Shown here one piece after another: positions 36,347 through 43,763 of a stretch of 64,000 bases of DNA. A program made the position numbers and the translations under genes. Position 1 is the stretch's first letter. The number at the start of each line of letters is the position of its first letter. The DNA comes from Anaerolineales bacterium. Its GTDB lineage: Bacteria > Chloroflexota > Anaerolineae > Anaerolineales > Villigracilaceae. The notes below the pieces were generated by a model, which saw nothing but the letters and a program-made list of their open reading frames with translations, was not told the origin of the DNA and did not search any database. Where the stretch lies: the NCBI GenBank assembly GCA_025056175.1, contig JANWWK010000063.1, forward strand, positions 44,510 through 108,509, given 5' to 3'.

Positions 36347-36880
36347 TCAATGACCAATCGCTATCCGTGCGGCAGTTTCCACATCCCCGGCGAAGCGCAG
36401 ATAGTCCCGCTGACGGTCGGGGATATAAACAGACAGAGAGCGGAAAAGCTGGTCGAAGACGGACTGCCAGCCTTCTCCGACCAGCACAAGCGGCCTGGGA
36501 GGCAGAGACTCGACAATCATCAGGTTCCAGGTCAGGGCAATTTCGGTCAAGGTACCAGGCCCGCCCGGCAAGGCAATAGCCGCATCGCAACCCGTGATAA
36601 GCACTTGCAAGCGTTCAAGCAGGGTAGCGGTGCGCCTTTCTTCTTTTACCCAACGGTTTACGCCCACCGGTCGCCAGCGCTCGATTTCCACACAGGTGAC
36701 GCCGATAACGTGTCCGCCGGTTTCTGCTGCGCCACGGCTGACGGCCTCCATCGTTCCGATATAGCCGCCGGTCAGCACGGTATGTCCCCACCCGGCCAGA
36801 ATCTGGCCGAGTCGGTATGCTTCTTCATAAGCAGAGGTGCCAGGTTGCGGCTGTGCGCCGCCAAAGACAGTTACGTTCAT
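36347..36880 (-). CDS. LOG-family Rossmann-fold protein, second copy
   Basis: A 177-residue protein with the LOG signature PGGPGTLTE and the upstream KEERRTATLLERL. N-terminal MNVTVFGGAQPQPG is typical of the family. It probably acts on nucleoside monophosphates, but the bacterial substrate is unknown. The open frame runs far upstream to 37108 through a non-coding leader; ATG 36880 is the first Met that fits the fold. No SD precedes it. A strong promoter near 37108-37136 would give a leader of about 220 bases with an internal terminator-like hairpin. Confidence 0.82.
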   Translation of the reverse strand: MNVTVFGGAQPQPGTSAYEEAYRLGQILAGWGHTVLTGGYIGTMEAVSRGAAETGGHVIGVTCVEIERWRPVGVNRWVKEERRTATLLERLQVLITGCDAAIALPGGPGTLTEIALTWNLMIVESLPPRPLVLVGEGWQSVFDQLFRSLSVYIPDRQRDYLRFAGDVETAARIAIGH

Positions 36881-36990
36881 ACAGTGAGCGTTTGAAGGAA
36901 GATGGGAGCGTGACCAATACGGCCTGGTAACCGTAACAGCCCGGTCTCCTGGTTTAACAACCGGTAGGGGATGACCAGGTCTGATATGCC

Positions 36991-37022
36991 AAATAAAAAC
37001 GGCTCGCCAGGTCTGGGAGCCG
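36991..37022 (-). terminator. Terminator-like hairpin in the leader of the second LOG gene
   Basis: On the minus strand CGGCTC pairs with GAGCCG and CCAG with CTGG inside it (one bulge), followed by GTTTTTATTT. It lies ~80 bases after the predicted start site and 110 bases before the ATG. This arrangement would terminate most transcripts early, or it ends a small RNA. Confidence 0.65.
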
Positions 37023-37107
37023 CTTTTGGCACACAAAAACGAACCTATCCAGACCGGCAGGCTTGCCAACGCGGGGATGGGGACGGGTTCAAGGCGAGCA
37101 TAGTGCA

Positions 37108-37136
37108 ATTATACAGGAAATTGGATTGTGTGTAAA
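37108..37136 (-). promoter_or_regulatory. Minus-strand promoter upstream of the second LOG gene
   Basis: TTTACA (37131-37136) and TATAAT (37108-37113) on the minus strand are 17 bases apart. It overlaps the -10 of the opposite gene, so the two promoters compete for the same DNA. Confidence 0.65.
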
Positions 37137-37138
37137 AT
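37133..37138 (+). promoter_or_regulatory. -10 (TAAAAT) for the DHH/CBS/nucleotidyltransferase gene
   Basis: TAAAAT ends six bases before the ATG at 37145. A start at that ATG would give a leaderless message, and no SD is present. The geometry is identical to that at 9151-9163. Confidence 0.45.
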
Positions 37139-37144
37139 AGAAAC

Positions 37145-39730
37145 ATGCGCCTGGTTCTCACCCACGAGCAAGCCGATTTCGATGCCCTGGCCGCGTTGTT
37201 TGCAACGCACCTGCTGGATGAAAGTGCGTATGCGGTTTTACCGCGCCGCATGAATCGGAATGTACGCGCGTTTTTGGCGCTGTATGGGGCCGAATTCCCA
37301 TTTGTGGAGCCGCGTGACTTGCCCCCCGGTGCAGTGGAGATGGTGACGCTGGTAGATACCCAATCGCTCGTTACGCTCAAGGGCATGGGAGAACACACCC
37401 GCGTTCGTGTTTTTGACCATCATCCGTTACGCAAGAACAACCCGGCTGGGTGGGAAGTAACCACCTTCGATTTAGGCGCTACGACCACGTTCCTGGTCGA
37501 AGCCCTGCACGAACGCAGCTCGTCTCTCTCTCCGTTGCAGGCAACTTTGCTTCTGCTCGGAATTTATGAAGATACCGGCTCGCTTACTTACTCTCGAACG
37601 ACGCCCCGCGACGCCCGTGCAGTTGCCTGGCTGCTGGAACAAGGCGCCGACCTGGGCGTGGCCGGTAAGTTTCTCAACCCCCCGCTGACCCAGGAACAGC
37701 GCGAAATTTACGACCGGTTAGCGGCTGCTGCCGAAACACACGAAATCAACGGTCATCGCGTGGTGCTGGCTTGCGGCGAGGCGATTAGCCTGACGGAAGA
37801 AATTTCCAGCCTGGCGCATAAATTACGTGACTTGTTCGAGCCGGATGCGCTCTTCGTGGTCGTCCGCACCGGGGAAGGAATTCGGCTGGTGGCACGCTCA
37901 ACAACCGACGATATTGACGTGGCCGCGATTGCAGCCCATTTTGGCGGCGGCGGCCACGACCGTGCGGCAGCGGCCCTTATCAAAAAAGATTCCAAGACCG
38001 TCTCTTTGCTTGCCATCCGGGAGAAACTACTCTCTGTTCTGCCCGCTCACATCCGTCCGCCCTTGAGCGTTGCCCAGGTCATGTCGCGCCGTCCGCGCTG
38101 GCTTTTGCCCGAAACGCCAGCGCAAGAGGCTGCTCGCCTGATGACGCGCTACGGCTATGAGGGCTTTCCTGTGGTGGAGGAAGGCAAAGTCATCGGCCTG
38201 CTCACCCGTCGAGCCGTAGACCGCGCGCTGAGTCACCGATTAAATCTACCGGCTGCCAGTCTCATGGAAGCGGGCGAAGTGACGGTACAGCCGGGCGATT
38301 CGCTTCAGCGTGTGCAAACACTGATGGTGGAAAGTGGTTGGGGACAGATACCGGTCGTGGAACCGGAGAGCGGCAAAATCATCGGCATCGTCACCCGCAC
38401 CGACCTGCTCAAAACCCTCTCACGCCGTCCGCGCCCGCCGCAGCACGCTTACGCTCGCAAGCTGGAGCGCGCCCTGCCACCTGAACATTTGGCGCTGCTA
38501 CGCGCTGTCGCCGAAGAAGCCGCGCACCAGCACCTGCCCGCTTACATCGTGGGCGGATTTGTGCGCGACCTGTTGCTGGAACGCCCCAGCCTGGATTTCG
38601 ACATTGTGGTCGAGGGCGATGCGATTGCCCTGTCCAAAGCGCTTGCACACAAGCACGGCGGACGTGTGACCACTCACAGCCGCTTTGGCACCGCCAAGTG
38701 GAATCTGGAGCATTCCTCTTTCCCAATTCCAAATTTTTCATTGGACTTAATCTCCTCCCGACAGGAGTTCTACGAACATCCCACTGCTTTGCCAACGGTA
38801 GAACGCGGAAGCATCAAACTCGACCTGCATCGGCGCGATTTCACTATCAACACGCTGGCCTTGCGGCTCGACGGCCGTCACTTTGGCGAACTGCATGATT
38901 ATTATGGCGGTTTGAACGATTTGCAAAAAGGCCGAATCCGCGTTTTGCATTCGCTCTCCTTCATAGATGACCCAACCCGCATGTTGCGCGCAGTGCGCTA
39001 TGAACAGCGGTATGGTTTTCATATCGAACCGCGCACCCTGCAACTGATGGACGAAGCCAAACCACTGATAGGGCGGCTGTCACACGAGCGGGTGCGGCAC
39101 GAACTCGATTTGATTGTGGAAGAACCCAACGCCTGCGCGATGCTGGCGCGCCTGTCTGAATTGAATTTAATGACTTCGATTTCAGATGCACTTCCCTGGA
39201 GTGTGGAACTACGTCAGCGGCTGGACTCGGCTCTCTCAGCAGTTCTCCCGCCTGAGTGGGGACTTCCCTCCACGTTTGCCGGGCTTTCGCTGCGTGGGGC
39301 ATTGACCTATCTCCTGTGGCTGTTAGACCGCCCCCCTGCCATGCTGGAGCGTTTACAAGAGCGGTTGCGCTTTTCGCTGCGATTGTTTCGGGCGTTGCTC
39401 TCGGCTTCCAGCCTGTGGACTGACCTGTCCAGTTTCAGCGCGCAATCACCCTCCGTCTGGGCGCAGCGGTTGGACGAGGTTCCGCTGCCGGCCATCTATG
39501 CCGTGTTCCTGGTCAGCCGCGAACCGGCTCTGGAACAATATGCCCTGCGCTGGCGACACATTCATCCCCACATCAGCGGTGAAACACTCAAAGCGTATGG
39601 CCTGCCGCCCGGCCCAGCCTACCAGCGCATCCTGTGGCATCTGCGCGCCGCATGGCTGGATGGCGAGATAAGCAACCCGGCGCAGGAAGCCGCGCTCTTG
39701 AAGGAATTCTTAAGCGAGGAAGGCAGGTAG
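37145..39730 (+). CDS. DHH phosphoesterase-CBS-tRNA nucleotidyltransferase fusion (A-adding/poly(A) polymerase type)
   Basis: An 861-residue multidomain protein. A DHH domain (residues ~1-160; HEQADFDALA, Asp91-His92-His93) and a DHHA1 domain (GGGGHDRAAAA from 267) come first, then two CBS motifs (~308-430). A class II nucleotidyltransferase head follows (YIVGGFVRDLLLERPSLDFD; catalytic Asp484 and Asp486), then an RNA-binding tail. Bacterial enzymes of this architecture act as A-adding tRNA nucleotidyltransferases, often paired with a separate CC-adding enzyme. Since neither tRNA here encodes CCA, end-repair is needed. Probably leaderless; the downstream gene starts 3 bases after its stop. 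Confidence 0.9.
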   Translation: MRLVLTHEQADFDALAALFATHLLDESAYAVLPRRMNRNVRAFLALYGAEFPFVEPRDLPPGAVEMVTLVDTQSLVTLKGMGEHTRVRVFDHHPLRKNNPAGWEVTTFDLGATTTFLVEALHERSSSLSPLQATLLLLGIYEDTGSLTYSRTTPRDARAVAWLLEQGADLGVAGKFLNPPLTQEQREIYDRLAAAAETHEINGHRVVLACGEAISLTEEISSLAHKLRDLFEPDALFVVVRTGEGIRLVARSTTDDIDVAAIAAHFGGGGHDRAAAALIKKDSKTVSLLAIREKLLSVLPAHIRPPLSVAQVMSRRPRWLLPETPAQEAARLMTRYGYEGFPVVEEGKVIGLLTRRAVDRALSHRLNLPAASLMEAGEVTVQPGDSLQRVQTLMVESGWGQIPVVEPESGKIIGIVTRTDLLKTLSRRPRPPQHAYARKLERALPPEHLALLRAVAEEAAHQHLPAYIVGGFVRDLLLERPSLDFDIVVEGDAIALSKALAHKHGGRVTTHSRFGTAKWNLEHSSFPIPNFSLDLISSRQEFYEHPTALPTVERGSIKLDLHRRDFTINTLALRLDGRHFGELHDYYGGLNDLQKGRIRVLHSLSFIDDPTRMLRAVRYEQRYGFHIEPRTLQLMDEAKPLIGRLSHERVRHELDLIVEEPNACAMLARLSELNLMTSISDALPWSVELRQRLDSALSAVLPPEWGLPSTFAGLSLRGALTYLLWLLDRPPAMLERLQERLRFSLRLFRALLSASSLWTDLSSFSAQSPSVWAQRLDEVPLPAIYAVFLVSREPALEQYALRWRHIHPHISGETLKAYGLPPGPAYQRILWHLRAAWLDGEISNPAQEAALLKEFLSEEGR

Positions 39731-39732
39731 AT

Positions 39733-40311
39733 GTGGACACGTCTTCTCCGCTCCCATACCGCTTGCGTCAGGACTTTCTCTCGCCCGCAGAGGCCGCGTT
39801 CTTTCGTATTTTGCATCAGATGGTGAAAGGACATCTCCACATCTGTCCAAAAGTGCCACTCTACGAGTTGTTCTTCGTCACCCGGCCTAACGAAAACGTC
39901 CATTACTTCAATAAACTTTACCGCAAAAGCATAGATTTTTTGCTCCTGCGGCAGGATACACTTCAGCCCTTGTTCGCCATCGAGTTAGATTACCCCAAGC
40001 AAACCCAACATCGTCCGGTAGATGCCTTCCTGGAAGGGTTGTTTGCGCAGGCGCACTTGCCGCTGGTGCATGTCACCGTGCAACCGAGTTACGATGTGCA
40101 GGCGCTGGCGCATTCGTTTGCCGAAGCGCTGAAGCGCACCAGCGTCGAAAATCCGTTTTTGCGTGCCGAAAGCGACTACTCGCCTGTCTGTCCGCGTTGT
40201 GGTCTTACAATGGTGTTGCGCTTTTACAGGGAAGGCCCCAAGCGAGGCCGCAAGTATTATGGTTGTTTAAACTTTCCAGAATGTCGTGAAGTGGTGGAGT
40301 TACCAGCATAG
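39733..40311 (+). CDS. DUF2726-like protein with C-terminal zinc ribbon
   Basis: A 192-residue protein. Residues ~15-140 resemble DUF2726, a restriction-endonuclease-like fold: KSIDFLLLRQDTLQPLFAIELD carries the acidic and Glu residues of a possible PD-(D/E)xK site (seen here as DFLLL...AIELD). The C-terminus has a topoisomerase-type zinc ribbon, CPRCG...CLNFPEC. The frame is open back to 39634 within the previous gene; GTG 39733, 3 bases after that stop and behind GGCAGG, is the sensible start. A nuclease acting on DNA or RNA is inferred; catalysis is unproven. Confidence 0.7.
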   Translation: MDTSSPLPYRLRQDFLSPAEAAFFRILHQMVKGHLHICPKVPLYELFFVTRPNENVHYFNKLYRKSIDFLLLRQDTLQPLFAIELDYPKQTQHRPVDAFLEGLFAQAHLPLVHVTVQPSYDVQALAHSFAEALKRTSVENPFLRAESDYSPVCPRCGLTMVLRFYREGPKRGRKYYGCLNFPECREVVELPA

Positions 40312-40360
40312 ACGGTACCAACGTCTGATTTTCCCGCTTTCAAATCTTACAAAAATCGTC

Positions 40361-40549
40361 TAAAATATCTTTACAGGATTGTAAGGACAGTTGCCACTGA
40401 AAGTAGCCGTCTTTAGACGGCGTGGGGATAAATTGCCTGGACATTCCTGCGGGATGGCCGAAAAACATTTTTCGGAGCGGCGCTAAGTTGTCTACAAACA
40501 GGCCTGGCGTGGACACATCCGAAGTGGCGTTCCGAAACCAGGAGGAAAA
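40361..40549 (+). other. Structured leader with IS200/IS605-end-like hairpin
   Basis: A TAAAAT at 40361-40366 could be the -10 for the next gene, giving a ~175-base leader. It contains the hairpin GCCGTC-TTTA-GACGGC (40406-40421), followed by GTGGGGATAAATTG, and a second hairpin of 8 bp (40458-40475). The first hairpin resembles the subterminal palindromes of IS200/IS605-type elements and their omega RNAs, but no transposase or TnpB gene is near. It could be a small non-autonomous remnant or a regulatory leader. Confidence 0.35.
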
Positions 40550-41938
40550 ATGGCACATACTTTCAATTGTCCCAATTGCGGCGCGCCGCTCGATTATGGC
40601 GGAGATGACCCGCTGATTCGCTGCCCTTATTGTCACAGTTCTGTGATTGTGCCGGAGAATTTGCGCGCCCGTCCGCAGTTTTCTTCCAAACAAGATGATT
40701 TCACCATGAACCTCCCCAGCGACCTGAGCGGGTTGTTAAAACAGGCACAACAGATATATCAAGTCAAACGCCTGGCCGAACAGGGAGAGACCGAAAGCGC
40801 GATTGCGCTTTACCGCGAAATCACTGGCGCAGAGGAATTTGCGGCGCGTCAGGCGGTCAACAAACTTGCTGCCGGTCAGCCGGTGGTGTTTCAGGACGCT
40901 TTCCTTTTAGATTCGGCCCCGCCGACCGTTGCCTCTGTTCCATCCAGGCAAACCACTTCCAAAACGGGACGGTGGATAGGATGTTTCTTTGTCTCTCTGG
41001 TGGTGTTCATCCTGGCTTCGGTGCTTGTGCCAATTGCAACCAGCTTTGGTCTGATGACGATTTTGGGCGGTGCCGGTTTGGAGCGGCCCGGAGGCGTGGA
41101 AGTTCCGTTCGATTTGGGTTATCTTCTTGGGGGGTGGGGCTTTGCCACGCGTGAACTCTCCTTTGGTGGCGAAGGCACCGGGCCAGGGTTGTTCGAGGAC
41201 GTGCGGGCGATTGGCGTCCACCCCGTCAATGGAAACATCTACGCAGCAGGCTTTTCCGATGGGCGCATACAGGCTTTCGATGCGCAGGGCAAGTTTATTA
41301 CGCAGTGGATGATTCCGCGCGAGCAAACAGACCCTTATTTTGATGACATGGTCGTCGGACGAGATGGGACAATCTACCTGGCGGTGTATGGCAAACTACA
41401 CCGATTCGATAGCAAGGGTCAGCCATTGGGAACGTTCGAGCTGGGACGCGATTACGTGGAAAATCTGGACATCACCGCCGATGGTACACTGGTTGTGATT
41501 GCCAACGGGGAAGATATTTTGTGGATTTCTCGCAACGGGGAGATACTCAAAAGGGTGGATGATGCCGTTTCAAGCGTCTCCGGTGATTCTGAGTTGAGCG
41601 GAATGCTGGCGGTAGATGGTCTCGGAAATGTGTTCGTCTTGGGTGCGTTCAACCGCGCCGTGTTCGTCTTCGACGCAAACGGAAAGTTTCTGAACCGCTT
41701 CGGCAAAGATGGCGATGAACCAGGCCAGTTCCGTGCGCCGCTGGCGATTGAAGTGGACAATAAGGGGCGCGTGTTCGTCAGCGACATCAAAGGAATCCAG
41801 GTTTTCAGCAACGACGGACGCTACTTAGACGTACTTAAATTGTTCTCAGCGGGTTATGGTCTGGCGTTCGATGACCAGAACAATTTATACGTGACCACCG
41901 GAGAACAGAAGATACATAAATTCAGCATAAAGGATTGA
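40550..41938 (+). CDS. Membrane-anchored zinc-ribbon protein with NHL-type beta-propeller
   Basis: A 462-residue protein. An N-terminal zinc ribbon (CPNCG at Cys7 and CPYC ~16 residues on) faces the cytoplasm, followed by a helical stretch with an ALYREITG repeat-like segment. One membrane helix lies at about residues 146-172. The outer part is a propeller of about six NHL-like blades (YAAGFSDGRIQAFDAQGKF; VFVFDANGKFLNRFGKDG). Function unknown; the design suggests a sensor or scaffold spanning the membrane. ATG follows AGGAGG. The next gene starts 3 bases after its stop. Confidence 0.75.
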   Translation: MAHTFNCPNCGAPLDYGGDDPLIRCPYCHSSVIVPENLRARPQFSSKQDDFTMNLPSDLSGLLKQAQQIYQVKRLAEQGETESAIALYREITGAEEFAARQAVNKLAAGQPVVFQDAFLLDSAPPTVASVPSRQTTSKTGRWIGCFFVSLVVFILASVLVPIATSFGLMTILGGAGLERPGGVEVPFDLGYLLGGWGFATRELSFGGEGTGPGLFEDVRAIGVHPVNGNIYAAGFSDGRIQAFDAQGKFITQWMIPREQTDPYFDDMVVGRDGTIYLAVYGKLHRFDSKGQPLGTFELGRDYVENLDITADGTLVVIANGEDILWISRNGEILKRVDDAVSSVSGDSELSGMLAVDGLGNVFVLGAFNRAVFVFDANGKFLNRFGKDGDEPGQFRAPLAIEVDNKGRVFVSDIKGIQVFSNDGRYLDVLKLFSAGYGLAFDDQNNLYVTTGEQKIHKFSIKD

Positions 41939-41941
41939 GCA

Positions 41942-42517
41942 ATGTCCCCTGTTTCCTGTCCACAATGTGGCGCTTCTCTCGAAAGCACAGAACGCGTTTG
42001 TTCGTATTGCGGTGCGGTGGTCTCTACCGCTTCATCTGGTTCTGCACCCACCATTCAGGCCAGCCGCGAGGAGCTGGATGCTCTGCTGAAGGATACGGCC
42101 GCGCCATCGGATGCAACCGTGGTGAGCAGTGAGCCGCTTCCGCTCTTTGGCAACAGCGCAGAGGCAATGGACGCCATCAAAGCCGAATTGCGCGCCGGGC
42201 GCAAGGCCGAAGCGGTTCGGTTGTATCGTGCATACTTCAAAGCGGCAACTGCCGATGCCCAGACGGCAGTTGAGCAAATCGAATATAACCTGAAGTTCGA
42301 GACGGTAGTCAGCGCGCCGGTTCCCGAAAAAACAATGCTGGCTCAGCCGGCAGCCTTCTCCGCTTTTGAGCGAACACCAGAACTACCCGCCCAGGAACCT
42401 GCCAGAAAAGCAACGCTGCCCGTGTGGGTGTGGGGTTGTGCAGCGGCGTTTCTCCTGTTTTGCTGCTTATGCGTGGTTGTGCCTGCCGCGCTCTATGTGC
42501 TCAGCCAGAATATGTGA
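41942..42517 (+). CDS. Small zinc-ribbon single-pass membrane protein
   Basis: A 191-residue protein whose N-terminus is a zinc ribbon (CPQCG, then CSYCG), followed by a low-complexity linker and the segment MDAIKAELRAGRKAEAVRLY, which closely parallels the helical part of the preceding gene (SAIALYREITG context). One membrane helix lies at about residues 161-185, near the C-terminus. It appears to be a paralogue of the preceding protein that lacks the propeller. Function unknown. It ends 15 bases from the convergent lipoprotein gene. Confidence 0.7.
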   Translation: MSPVSCPQCGASLESTERVCSYCGAVVSTASSGSAPTIQASREELDALLKDTAAPSDATVVSSEPLPLFGNSAEAMDAIKAELRAGRKAEAVRLYRAYFKAATADAQTAVEQIEYNLKFETVVSAPVPEKTMLAQPAAFSAFERTPELPAQEPARKATLPVWVWGCAAAFLLFCCLCVVVPAALYVLSQNM

Positions 42518-42532
42518 AGCATACGTCTTCCC

Positions 42533-43666
42533 TCACTTGTTCACAAAGTCCCAAAAATCAATCTGCGCGTTCCATGTGCCAGGATTGGTGATGGAAAGTA
42601 GAGATTTGCCATCCGGGCTGACGCGCAGTAAGCCGCCGACAGAGGCTTCGGGGATGGTGCGCTCCCATAGCAGGCCGGCTGTCGTCGGCTCCCAAATCTG
42701 AATTCCCTGCCGAAAGGTGAGCAGATATTTGCCTTTGGGGGTAAAGGTCATCGTTTGGGGCCCATCGTAGCGCGCCCAGGGCAATTCGGTCAAGACCTGG
42801 CAGGCTTCTAACCGCCAGTAAACCAGCGCGCCTTTTTGCATATCGGCGACCGCCAGGCGGCCATCGGGGTGAAAGGCTGCCGCCGTGCCGGGCATAATGC
42901 ACAGCGGCGCGCCGTTCAGCGCGTTCCAGGCCGTCACCTGTCCGTTTGCTCCATCGGCAGCAACCAGGACGATAAAGCGTTCATCGGGGCTGAGTAACAA
43001 GCCGTTGAAGGTGCCGCTGCTCACGGTGTCAATCAAGTCACAGCGGTAGGGTGCAATGCCCCATTTACGAAGTTCGAGCGGTGCCGCGGCGGTTTCGCCC
43101 TGTGCGGCGGTGAACAGCTCTTTCATCCCGTTGCTCAAATAGACGCTCTGACGCAGGGGCGCATTCCCACACTCCGATAAAACACGCTTTTTTTCGAGCA
43201 GGTCGCCGGTTTTCGTATCATAAGTCCGCACCGCCGGGCCGAGGTCGAAGGCGACGATGAAATTGCTGTTGGTGCTGAGAGAGGCCGCCTGAAAGGCCCC
43301 ATCGGCAGTTTCTGGTGTGACGTTCCAGTCTTTTTTGATTTCTGGCAGCAAATAAGAGGTCAATTGTTGCCGCCCAACAATCACGAAACGCCCAAATTTC
43401 AGATTCCACAGGACTTCATAGGCTTCGGGATGCGACCAGCGGGCGCGTTTTTGCAGGGAAATGTTGGCCGGGGTGGACGAAGGCGTGAGCGGCGTGGCAG
43501 TCACAATCTGCGGTGTCGCGGTCTCAGAGAGCGGAGCAGGCAAAGGTGTGTAGGTAGGGGCAAGCGGCGGAAACGAGAGCGCGGGCGTGGGAGTGGGTGA
43601 CGGACGGGTCAGATTGCAGGCCATCAGTAAGACGAGAATCGGCCACAAGAGCCGTGTTTTTCTCAT
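42533..43666 (-). CDS. Lipoprotein with WD40-like beta-propeller
   Basis: A 377-residue predicted lipoprotein (signal MRKTRLLWPILVLLMAC, Cys17) with a Thr/Pro linker to about residue 68. The rest shows WD40-like repeats (GLLLSPDERFIVLVAADG; QTMTFTPKGKYLLTFRQGIQIWEP; LLRVSPDGKSLLSI). It is probably a scaffold or sensor on the cell surface. An 85-base-plus spacer with a terminator separates it from the S41 gene upstream, so it needs its own promoter, which I do not see clearly. Confidence 0.75.
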   Translation of the reverse strand: MRKTRLLWPILVLLMACNLTRPSPTPTPALSFPPLAPTYTPLPAPLSETATPQIVTATPLTPSSTPANISLQKRARWSHPEAYEVLWNLKFGRFVIVGRQQLTSYLLPEIKKDWNVTPETADGAFQAASLSTNSNFIVAFDLGPAVRTYDTKTGDLLEKKRVLSECGNAPLRQSVYLSNGMKELFTAAQGETAAAPLELRKWGIAPYRCDLIDTVSSGTFNGLLLSPDERFIVLVAADGANGQVTAWNALNGAPLCIMPGTAAAFHPDGRLAVADMQKGALVYWRLEACQVLTELPWARYDGPQTMTFTPKGKYLLTFRQGIQIWEPTTAGLLWERTIPEASVGGLLRVSPDGKSLLSITNPGTWNAQIDFWDFVNK

Positions 43667-43690
43667 AAGAACCTCCGCAATTGTTTCAAC

Positions 43691-43734
43691 AAAATGTCCC
43701 GAAGGTTTTCAAACAGAGAGAAACCTTCGGGACA
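43691..43734 (-). terminator. Terminator after the S41 protease gene
   Basis: A perfect 14-bp stem (43695-43708 with 43721-43734, 12-base loop). On the minus strand it is followed by TTTTGTTG. It sits 30 bases past the stop of the S41 gene. Confidence 0.85.
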
Positions 43735-43763
43735 AACGAGCCGGCAAGAGGTGGTTTCCTGAA

